From positions 1 through 7,193 of the forward strand of contig DSBN01000150.1 in NCBI GenBank assembly GCA_011046055.1: a stretch of 7,193 nucleotides of DNA. The letters run 5' to 3'. This document shows positions 1-5,783 of this stretch, piece by piece. This stretch comes from Sediminispirochaeta sp. Lineage in GTDB: Bacteria; Spirochaetota; Spirochaetia; DSM-16054; Sediminispirochaetaceae. The notes below the pieces were generated by a model, which did no database searches, was not told where the DNA came from, and saw only the letters and a list, made by a program, of their open reading frames with translations. A program made the translations under genes and the position numbers. Each line of letters begins with the position of its first letter. Positions within the stretch are counted from its first letter, which is position 1.

Positions 1-938
1 TGTCAGATACCACGGTGAAACTGAACGGCGACCGAAGTCTGAGCGGACAACGAAGGCTGAATTCGATTGTGGTGAATACTATTTTGATTATCATGGTCGT
101 GGTTTGGACCGTCCCTACGCTGGGACTTTTCGTCACTTCGTTTAGAGATCGAGACGCCATAGCCAACAGCGGCTGGTGGACCGCCTTCGAAGACCCCAGC
201 GAGTTTACCGCGGTGAACTACTCGGAGGTGCTGGGCGGGGCCGATTACTCCTACACCACCAGTACCGGCAACACAGTTACAATCCGGGGAAGAAATCTTA
301 ATACGGCCTTTCTCAACAGCTTGACCGTCACAATACCGGCGGTGGTGATCCCCATCCTCATCGCCGCTTTTGCAGCCTACGGATTCGCATGGTTGGAGTT
401 TCCTGGGCGGCGTCTGTTCTTTGTGATAATTGTGGGGATTTTAGTGGTGCCGCTGCAGGTCGCCCTCATACCGATTCTTCGGGACTATCAGAAACTGCAG
501 CTCAACGGTACCTATCTTGGTATCTGGCTGGCCCACACCGGCTTCGGTCTGCCCCTGGCAACGTACCTGCTGTTCAACTATATCAGTACTATTCCCCGCA
601 GCATCATCGAATCGGCCTCGATAGACGGGGCCACCAATTTCACCACTTTTATCCGGCTGATCCTGCCGCTGAGCATTCCAGCTTTGGCTTCTTTCGCCAT
701 TTTTCAGTTTCTCTGGGTCTGGAACGACTTGTTGGTGGCTCTGGTATTTCTGAGCGGCGGCGGAACACGGGTCGAGGTCCTGACTCAACGGCTGCTGAGT
801 TTGGTTGGTGCCTTCGGGAATGATTGGCATCTGCTCACCGCCGGCGCCTTCGTCAGCATGGTGCTGCCTCTGTTGGTCTTCTTTTCGCTGCAGCGCTACT
901 TTGTACGGGGCCTGTTGGCCGGTTCGGTGAAGGGATAG
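1..938 (+). CDS. Carbohydrate ABC transporter permease, AglG/MalG type (start codon cut by window edge)
   Basis: Inner-membrane permease subunit of a binding-protein-dependent sugar importer. Counting from the GTG at 15, hydrophobic segments lie at about residues 17-42, 104-128, 134-157, 166-190, 219-247 and 273-297, which gives the six spans usual for the MalG family. The cytoplasmic EAA loop that docks on the ATPase is visible as ESASIDGA (199-206) followed by ILPLSIPAL. The long loop between spans 1 and 2 and the C-terminal NDWHLL...YFVRGLLAGSVKG resemble alpha-glucoside permeases (AglG). The substrate is therefore probably a glucoside, but this is inference. The GTG at 15 is not the best start: the frame stays open to the left as TCA GAT ACC ACG, and bases 1-2 are TG, so an ATG whose A lies just before the window would give MSDTTVKLNG and about 312 residues. 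The partner permease and binding protein would lie upstream, outside the window. Confidence 0.93.
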   Translation, partial: SDTTVKLNGDRSLSGQRRLNSIVVNTILIIMVVVWTVPTLGLFVTSFRDRDAIANSGWWTAFEDPSEFTAVNYSEVLGGADYSYTTSTGNTVTIRGRNLNTAFLNSLTVTIPAVVIPILIAAFAAYGFAWLEFPGRRLFFVIIVGILVVPLQVALIPILRDYQKLQLNGTYLGIWLAHTGFGLPLATYLLFNYISTIPRSIIESASIDGATNFTTFIRLILPLSIPALASFAIFQFLWVWNDLLVALVFLSGGGTRVEVLTQRLLSLVGAFGNDWHLLTAGAFVSMVLPLLVFFSLQRYFVRGLLAGSVKG

Positions 939-964
939 AGTACAGGTTTGCTTTGCAGAATATT

Positions 965-1004
965 CGAGCCCCTCGGTGGACCAGCCGGGGGGCTCGTGGT
1001 TTTT
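965..1004 (+). terminator. Rho-independent terminator after the permease gene
   Basis: An 8-bp perfect stem, CGAGCCCC (965-972) with GGGGCTCG (989-996), continues inward with CGG (974-976) pairing CCG (985-987) after a single mismatch, and closes on an 8-nt loop. It is followed by a five-T run (1000-1004). It lies 26 nt after the permease stop, so it should end the sugar-transport transcript and separate it from the response regulator gene. Confidence 0.85.
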
Positions 1005-1110
1005 GGGATTGAAAAAGAAGGAAGGTGCGATACACAAGATAGTGAGAAATGAATAAAATGCTTTTATTTCTTGCTGGGATGTGGCATTCTACAAGATACG
1101 GAGCTGTAGG
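1005..1110 (+). promoter_or_regulatory. AT-rich leader of the response regulator gene with a small dyad
   Basis: This stretch after the terminator must hold the promoter of the downstream regulator if that gene is transcribed on its own. It contains a perfect 7-bp dyad, AATAAAA (1052-1058) and TTTTATT (1062-1068), around TGC, which could be an operator or only AT-rich promoter DNA. Possible promoter boxes (TTGAAA at 1009-1014 with TACACA at 1031-1036, 16 nt apart) are weak matches, and I do not commit to them. A GGAG at 1100-1103 lies 7 nt before the ATG at 1111 and decides that start over the in-frame GTG at 1081. Confidence 0.35.
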
Positions 1111-1773
1111 ATGAAAGAGATTCGAACGGTATTGATTGACGACCATCCGCCGGTGCGCGACGGAGTCAAGGCGGCGCTGCAGCGCGATGGGAACATCCTG
1201 ATCGTCGGCGAGGGGGACTCGGGACGGGAGCTCTGGGAGATACTGGAGAGCGATAGAGTGGATGTGATCATTCTGGACATCTCCCTGCCGGACAGTTCGG
1301 GGATCGAGCTGCTGGCCAAAGTCCGCGAGATATATCCTTCGGTCAGGGTCATTATCCTCTCCATGTACAGCCGCAGCGATTACGTGTTGGAGTCGATAAG
1401 CGCCGGAGCCGTAGGTTATATTAGCAAAGAGACCTCTCCGATGAAACTGATCGAGGGGGTGAAGCAGGTCGCCCAAGGAGACTACTTCTTTGACCAGACC
1501 ACCTTGGGGATTATCGTACAGAAGGCTCTGGCGCATCCGCAGCGGTTTTACGATATCAAGGATGATGCTTACGAATCTCTGACCGCCAGGGAACAGGAGG
1601 TCATGCGTCTGCTGGCAGAGGGTTTTTCGGTCAAAAGGATCGCCCAGTCACTGTTTATCAGCTACCGTACGGTGGAGAATCACCGTACCAGTGTTTTTCG
1701 GAAATTGAACCTCAAAAATTCCGCCGAACTGGTGCATTACGCCACCAAGCTGGGGATTATCGATATGGATTAG
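1111..1773 (+). CDS. NarL/FixJ-family response regulator (REC + LuxR-type HTH)
   Basis: Two-component transcription regulator of 220 residues, a normal length for the NarL family. The receiver domain (about 3-120) shows the acidic pair D10-D11, the phosphoacceptor D56 in ILDISLP, S84 at the usual Thr/Ser switch position, and K106 in YISKE. A short linker leads to a LuxR-type helix-turn-helix (about 155-216) with the typical LTAREQEVMRLLAEG, IAQSLFISYRTVENHR and KLNLKNSAEL stretches. It should bind DNA as a dimer after phosphorylation. The ATG at 1111 is chosen because of GGAG 7 nt upstream and because the receiver fold begins at residue 3; the GTG at 1081 would add an unsupported 10 residues. 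No histidine kinase is next to it in the window. A role in controlling the preceding sugar transporter is possible, but only position suggests it. Confidence 0.93.
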   Translation: MKEIRTVLIDDHPPVRDGVKAALQRDGNILIVGEGDSGRELWEILESDRVDVIILDISLPDSSGIELLAKVREIYPSVRVIILSMYSRSDYVLESISAGAVGYISKETSPMKLIEGVKQVAQGDYFFDQTTLGIIVQKALAHPQRFYDIKDDAYESLTAREQEVMRLLAEGFSVKRIAQSLFISYRTVENHRTSVFRKLNLKNSAELVHYATKLGIIDMD

Positions 1774-1810
1774 TCGAGAGCGGTTCTTTTGATTGTTTAG
1801 TACTACGGAT

Positions 1811-1859
1811 AGCAATTCTCAGTTTGGAAGTCTTCTGACTTCCAAACTGAGAATTTGCT
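1811..1859. repeat. Palindrome A, 19-bp perfect stem in the convergence zone
   Basis: Arms 1814-1832 and 1837-1855 are exact reverse complements over 19 bp around a TTCT loop. With one bulged T (1856), AGC (1811-1813) also pairs with GCT (1857-1859). It starts 38 nt after the response regulator stop. It may end transcription of that gene, because the 3' side runs into T-rich sequence (TTTGCTTCATTT), but no clean U-run follows on either strand. Its arm resembles that of palindrome B: both carry ATTCTCA, then TTTG and AAGT. Confidence 0.85.
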
Positions 1860-1886
1860 TCATTTACTTAGGTAAAATTTCATTTT

Positions 1887-2840
1887 CTAACGGTTTGAGG
1901 CATTCTCATTTTGAAGTGTTGATGTCAACACTTCAAAATGAGAATTGCAGATCCGGAGCTGCCAGAAGGCCTCGGCGATGATCCGGTTCTCGTACTGCCC
2001 CCCCTTGCTGATGCTCTGATGGGTGAAGGACTTGCGTAGGAAGTCTTGCAGCTGTACTCCCGGGGGTTCGAACATCTTCACCAGTCGTACCTGGTCGCCC
2101 AGCTTTTTGATCGCCCCCAGAAGCTCGTGCAGCTGGCGTTGGTTTTTGTAGCACAGCAAGTTGACCTGGTAAGGACCGGCCCCACCCCGTACGGAGGCCC
2201 AAAAGAAGTGGCTCAGTTTACCCCTCTCGTAAAATCCCAGGCCGAAACCGTTTTTGCTCTCGGCGATAGAGAAAGCGCTCATCGCGGGGGCGTCGAAGTT
2301 CAGCGCTCCGAAGCCCCTCTTCCGTTCCCGCCGGACCTGGTGTATCTGCTCCGCCTCTTCGGCTTTCAGCCGGCGGGGAAGCCGGTCTCCCGGGGCGACT
2401 TTGAGAATCGCCGGGTCGAAGGAAAAGTAGTGCTCGTAGCTGCCGGTGCCGAAGCCGAGGCGGTTGTAGAAACCCCGTTCGAACATCGATAGCCCCGCCA
2501 CCGCGGATCCGGCGGCAGCCTCCTCGGCGATGGCCTGGGCGGTGGCCCGTCCGGCGGCGCCGATCTTCCGGGCCAGCCGACCCACCGTGACGCTGGTCAC
2601 CCCGGTGAAGGGCAGCTCCCCCGACTCCGTCTTTATGCTTCCGCCGTTGGTGGTAGCCAGGGCTTCGGCCTCGCCGTGCAGCTCCACCGCCACGGCCCTC
2701 CCCGATTCGATGAAGCTGATCACCGCCTCGGGCTTTGGAAAGTCGACCTCGATCCAGCCCACCTCGTGCCATATCCGCAGCGCCGCCTCCCGGTCGCTCT
2801 CCTGGTAGCTTCGTAGTTTTATAATATTGAGTATAGACAT
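1887..2840 (-). CDS. Eis-like GNAT N-acetyltransferase, apparently lacking its C-terminal domain
   Basis: Predicted acetyl-CoA-dependent N-acetyltransferase of 317 residues; substrate unknown. The N-terminal GNAT domain (about 5-145) shows TSVTVGRLARKIGAAGRAT (83-100), aligned to the usual TV-P--RRRG acetyl-CoA loop, and then GLSMFERGFYNRLGFG (116-131), typical of Eis/COG4552 proteins. A second GNAT-like half follows (about 155-292). In Eis-like proteins a sterol-carrier-like C-terminal domain follows the equivalent of QLRIC (294-298). Here the frame instead enters palindrome B, reads 19 unrelated residues and stops, so the gene looks truncated or remodelled. ATG 2840 is chosen because IIKLRSYQESD begins the domain there. 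The TTG at 2882 would add 14 unlikely residues and has no ribosome site; 2840 also lacks a strong one. It is last in the operon, 53 nt after the NagB/PIG-L gene. Its base composition is visibly more GC-rich than that of its neighbours. Confidence 0.8.
   Translation of the reverse strand: MSILNIIKLRSYQESDREAALRIWHEVGWIEVDFPKPEAVISFIESGRAVAVELHGEAEALATTNGGSIKTESGELPFTGVTSVTVGRLARKIGAAGRATAQAIAEEAAAGSAVAGLSMFERGFYNRLGFGTGSYEHYFSFDPAILKVAPGDRLPRRLKAEEAEQIHQVRRERKRGFGALNFDAPAMSAFSIAESKNGFGLGFYERGKLSHFFWASVRGGAGPYQVNLLCYKNQRQLHELLGAIKKLGDQVRLVKMFEPPGVQLQDFLRKSFTHQSISKGGQYENRIIAEAFWQLRICNSHFEVLTSTLQNENASNR
1902..1945. repeat. Palindrome B, 21-bp perfect stem inside the acetyltransferase 3' end
   Basis: Arms 1902-1922 and 1925-1945 are exact reverse complements over 21 bp with only TG between them, so the real loop would use some inner pairs. 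The arm begins ATTCTCATTTTGAAGTG, against ATTCTCAGTTTGGAAGTC in palindrome A; each difference is matched in the opposite arm. It is translated as part of the - strand acetyltransferase. On the - strand the stem is followed by GCCTCAAACCG, with no U-run, so a simple intrinsic terminator is not well supported. A small palindromic repeat family (REP- or MITE-like) is an alternative. Confidence 0.85.
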
Positions 2841-2849
2841 GAAAGAATT

Positions 2850-2866
2850 GAAGGTGCAACACCTTC
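2850..2866. other. Short dyad between the NagB/PIG-L gene and the acetyltransferase gene
   Basis: GAAGGTG (2850-2856) and CACCTTC (2860-2866) form a perfect 7-bp inverted repeat around CAA. In the - strand mRNA it lies 9 nt before the ATG at 2840 and contains the only Shine-Dalgarno-like purine run in the gap. It might hold down translation of the last gene, mark an mRNA processing point, or be chance. No U-run follows, so it is not a terminator. Confidence 0.35.
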
Positions 2867-2893
2867 TATCTCTGCTCAGCAAGTCGAAGGGTT

Positions 2894-4852
2894 TTACCCG
2901 GAGAACTCATACCTGACGAAAGCCTCAATCGCTTCATATTCGGCGAGTCCGAGATTATCATAGGCTTCGGCGGTCCCCCGGTTGCGCGCCTCCGCCCGCT
3001 GCCAGAACTCGCGTCGGTCATCGCCCATGAACATCGCACCGTCCTTTTGGGACTGGTGTTTAAAAATAGCGGTACGCTTCCGCTTCAACTCGTCAGGGCT
3101 GAGGGGAACCGCCATTTCGATATGGTGGATATCCCATTCCTGCCAGGCACCTCTGTACAACCAGACCCAGCAATCTTCCATCCACTTCTCATGCCTCAAC
3201 TTTTCTACAGCGGTAAAGATCGCCTCCAGACAAACACGGTGTGTACCATGGGGGTCCGAGAGATCACCGGCGGCGTATATTTGATGGGGTTTGACTCGGC
3301 GGATAAGATCCGCAACCAAGTCTATATCTTCTGGCCCCACCGGTTTCTTTTCCACCTCACCGGTCTCATAAAAGGGCATATTGAGAAAATGTACATTTTC
3401 CGCCCTCACCCCCGCGTAACGACACGCCGCCTTTGCCTCTCCCTCCCGTATCAGACTTTTGATCCGCCGGGCTACCCGGGGATCAAACAAGTCGGAATTC
3501 TCCTGATCGATCAGTTCTACAATACCCTCTTCAGAAAAATGACTGCTAAAATCCCTAATAAAATCTACGTACCTCAGCACGTCAGAATCGCTGACGGCGA
3601 TATTTCCCGAGGTCTGATAGGCTACATGGACATCGTGACCATGCTCCACCAGGCGAAGCATGGTCCCCCCCATGGAGATCACGTCGTCATCCGGGTGGGG
3701 GCTGAAAATTATAATCCTCTTCGGAAAGGGGACCTTTCGTTCGGGGCGACGGCTGTCGTCAGCGTTGGGTTTTCCGCCGGGCCAACCGGTAATCGTGTGT
3801 TGCAGGTCGTTAAAAACACTAATGTTGATGTTGTAGGCGACCCCTTTTTCGGTGATGAGGCTCTCCATTCCATGATCGCCGTAGTCCCGGTCGGTGAGCT
3901 TCAGTATCGGCTTGTTTACCACCCCCGACAACCAGACTACCGCTTTCCTGATCAATCGATCATCCCAAAGCACCTGGTCGATCAACCAGGGAGTTTTGAT
4001 CCGCGTCAACTCCGCGGCGGCAGCGGCATCTATAACGACTCTTGCTCGCGGATGTTCCTGCAGGAAAGAAGCGGCGACCTCTTCGCTCACCTTCTCCTCT
4101 ATCGCCCTTTTGAGAATATTCGCCTTATTCTCACCCCAGGCCAACAGACGAATTTCTTTCGACCCCAGAATCGTGCGAACGCCCAGACTGATTGCCCTTC
4201 GAGGAACATTCTCTTTGCCCAAAAATACCGGCGCCAATTCGGTCCTGCTGGTATCATCCAAGGTCACCGGTCTGGTCAAGGAGTTCTTTGAGGAGCCCGG
4301 CTCGTTATACCCGATACGCCCGGTTCTCCCTATCCCGAGTACCAGATAATCTATACCGCCGTAGGCGGATATCTTTTTCTCAGTCTCTTGGCAGTAACGG
4401 TAGACGCTCTCCTGATCCATGTCCCCGTCGAGACAGAACACGTGCTCTTCTCGAATATTTATGTGCTGCAGGAATTTATCCCTCAAGTATCGCTTATAAC
4501 TCTGATAGACGTTCCCCGGTAGTGAGAGAAGCTCCATAACACTGAAAACCACCGTGTTTTCAAAAGAGAGTCCTTCATCCCTATGGAGACGAATCAACTC
4601 GGTATAGACTTCCCCCACCGCGGTCTCCCCTGAGAGGGCTAGCACGGTCCGCTTACCACTCTTTTCATTCGCCTTGATGATTTCGGCTATCTCCCGGGCC
4701 ACGGAGATACTTCCATCGGTGGACGAAGCATGAACTCCGGTAGAGATATGTTCGAACTTCTCTATCAACGACCTGAAATAGGGGTCCCTTTCGTTCAGAG
4801 GGTTTTTAAAATGGCCCGCCTGAGAAATTTTCTTTTCAAACTTCTTTATCAT
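2894..4852 (-). CDS. NagB-like domain fused to PIG-L/LmbE deacetylase domain; NagB active site degenerate
   Basis: Protein of 652 residues. Residues ~35-290 follow the glucosamine-6-phosphate deaminase (NagB) fold: LGIGRTGRIGYNEPGS (172-187), TLDDTSRTELAPVFLG, VPRRAISLGVRTIL and ASFLQEHP. Residues ~378-600 form a PIG-L/LmbE de-N-acetylase with the metal motif SPHPDDD (384-390) and the distal DPHGTH (533-538). The join (~290-377) carries TPWL, KAVVWLSG, ITGWPGGKPNADD, which I recall from long Bacteroidota NagB homologues. In the NagB half M106 stands where NagB has its base (Asp72 of E. coli), R179 stands for His143, T177 for Asp141, and the phosphate loop reads SGETA; Glu148 is kept (E184). 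Deaminase activity is therefore doubtful, while the deacetylase half looks intact. ATG 4852 is chosen because GAGGTG (4859-4864) lies 6 nt upstream; the frame is open to 4951 but would run deep into murQ. It overlaps the murQ 3' end by 17 nt, suggesting coupled translation. Confidence 0.9.
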   Translation of the reverse strand: MIKKFEKKISQAGHFKNPLNERDPYFRSLIEKFEHISTGVHASSTDGSISVAREIAEIIKANEKSGKRTVLALSGETAVGEVYTELIRLHRDEGLSFENTVVFSVMELLSLPGNVYQSYKRYLRDKFLQHINIREEHVFCLDGDMDQESVYRYCQETEKKISAYGGIDYLVLGIGRTGRIGYNEPGSSKNSLTRPVTLDDTSRTELAPVFLGKENVPRRAISLGVRTILGSKEIRLLAWGENKANILKRAIEEKVSEEVAASFLQEHPRARVVIDAAAAAELTRIKTPWLIDQVLWDDRLIRKAVVWLSGVVNKPILKLTDRDYGDHGMESLITEKGVAYNINISVFNDLQHTITGWPGGKPNADDSRRPERKVPFPKRIIIFSPHPDDDVISMGGTMLRLVEHGHDVHVAYQTSGNIAVSDSDVLRYVDFIRDFSSHFSEEGIVELIDQENSDLFDPRVARRIKSLIREGEAKAACRYAGVRAENVHFLNMPFYETGEVEKKPVGPEDIDLVADLIRRVKPHQIYAAGDLSDPHGTHRVCLEAIFTAVEKLRHEKWMEDCWVWLYRGAWQEWDIHHIEMAVPLSPDELKRKRTAIFKHQSQKDGAMFMGDDRREFWQRAEARNRGTAEAYDNLGLAEYEAIEAFVRYEFSG

Positions 4853-5783
4853 CAGCATCACCTCGCTCACCACACCCCGAAGTGATCGCAAAATGGAGGT
4901 TCCCGTCGTGACGTTCAAGCAGCTCGCCGGCTTTTTTTGCGTCACAGCCAAGAATCACCATGAGGATGGCGGTTTTCACATGGTTATCGGCCGCTTTTAG
5001 AGACCTTTCAGCTTCTTCTCGATCGCATCCGCTGATCTCTTGAACCAACCATAATGCCCGCCGTTTCAGCTTGGCGTTCGTCGGGGTCAAATCTACCATA
5101 AAATTGTTGTACACCTTACCCAGCTTGATCATCGCCGTAGTGGTGATCATGTTTAGAACCAACTTCTGCGCAGTTCCCGCCTTCATCCGGGTAGAACCGG
5201 TGAGGATTTCAGGACCTACGTCGATGAAAATTTTGTAGGCCGCGTGGTCAAAAATCGCTGAATCTTTATTACACGCCAGGGCACCGACGACGGCACCCAG
5301 AGAAGCCGCGTAGCCCATGGCCGCCCGGACGAAAGGAGCCTGTCCGGAAGCGGTGATGCCGATCAGCACATCCCTATTAGAGAACTCTACCTCTCGCAAA
5401 GCCTCTACTCCCGCCTGCTTGTTGTCCTCGACCCACTCAACTGCGGTCGTGAGAGCCTTCCGCCCCCCCGCGATGATTCCCTGCACCATAGTCGGCGGTA
5501 CTCCGAACGTAGGCGGGCACTCGGAGGCGTCCAAAACTCCCAAACGTCCGGATGTCCCCGCGCCGATGTAGAACAGACGCCCCCCCGCTTTGAAAGCCTT
5601 GACGATCTCATCAACCAGTTCGCTGATAACCGGAATAGCCGGGGTCACGGCTTTCGGTACGGTGGCGTCTTCGCGGTTGATGATCCTCAGAATTTCGCTG
5701 GTAGTTTTGGTATCGATCTCAAAAGAGTTGGGATTACGCTGTTCGGTTCTCAGTTTGGAGACATCCATGCTGTCTTTATTCAA
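4836..5783 (-). CDS. murQ: N-acetylmuramic acid 6-phosphate etherase
   Basis: Cytoplasmic enzyme that cleaves the lactyl ether of MurNAc-6-phosphate to give GlcNAc-6-phosphate and D-lactate during cell-wall recycling. The 315 residues cover the full family length. Family signatures are in order: LRTEQRNPNS (11-20), the SIS-domain FYIGAGTSGRLGVLDASECPPTFG (71-94), IAGGRKAL, IGITASGQAPFV, TGSTRMKAGTAQKLVLNM (195-212) and KVYNNFMVDLTPTNAKL. E88 in DASECPP and E119 match the two catalytic glutamates of E. coli MurQ (Glu83, Glu114) by position and spacing. The second lies in EWVED where most homologues I know read EGAED. The start is TTG at 5783: a strong AAAGGAGGAG precedes it, and the TTG overlaps the previous stop as TTGA. 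The ATG at 5768 is about 20 nt from that site and is less likely. The last ~15 residues (SGCGERGDADDKEV) are a non-conserved tail overlapping the next gene. Confidence 0.97.
   Translation of the reverse strand: MNKDSMDVSKLRTEQRNPNSFEIDTKTTSEILRIINREDATVPKAVTPAIPVISELVDEIVKAFKAGGRLFYIGAGTSGRLGVLDASECPPTFGVPPTMVQGIIAGGRKALTTAVEWVEDNKQAGVEALREVEFSNRDVLIGITASGQAPFVRAAMGYAASLGAVVGALACNKDSAIFDHAAYKIFIDVGPEILTGSTRMKAGTAQKLVLNMITTTAMIKLGKVYNNFMVDLTPTNAKLKRRALWLVQEISGCDREEAERSLKAADNHVKTAILMVILGCDAKKAGELLERHDGNLHFAITSGCGERGDADDKEV
4859..4864 (-). promoter_or_regulatory. Ribosome binding site that sets the start of the NagB/PIG-L gene
   Basis: GAGGTG on the - strand lies 6 nt before the ATG at 4852 and directly abuts another ATG at 4858. 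The spacing favours 4852. The site lies within the last codons of murQ, so ribosomes finishing murQ would expose it. Confidence 0.6.

Noticed and set aside
1793..1981. A + strand open frame of 62 codons through both palindromes.
   Set aside because: It has no ribosome site, its sequence is set by the palindromes, and its 3' end lies antisense to a recognisable acetyltransferase gene.
2218..2862. Long alternative - strand frame rich in Gly and Arg inside the acetyltransferase gene.
   Set aside because: It is a frame-shifted product of GC-rich coding DNA; the GNAT motifs lie in the other - strand frame.
3047..4291. A 414-codon + strand open frame opposite the NagB/PIG-L gene.
   Set aside because: The - strand shows clear domain motifs over the whole stretch; the + strand translation has no recognisable family features and is an antisense shadow.
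4853..4951. Longer N-terminus for the NagB/PIG-L protein reaching 4951.
   Set aside because: It would overlap murQ by 116 nt, has no family match in the extra residues, and a good ribosome site supports the ATG at 4852.
5463..5469. Runs of seven C (G7 in the coding strand) at 1998-2004, 5463-5469 and 5580-5586 as possible phase-variation tracts.
   Set aside because: Each run encodes a Gly-Gly pair (GGG GGG plus the next codon) that fits its protein, and the two in murQ are at conserved sites. Seven bases is short for a phase-variable tract, and all frames are intact.
5748..5760. The 13-base stretch TTCTCAGTTTGGA in murQ is identical to part of palindrome A.
   Set aside because: It encodes the conserved KLRTE stretch of MurQ and has no inverted partner beside it, so shared codons and chance explain it better than a repeat copy.
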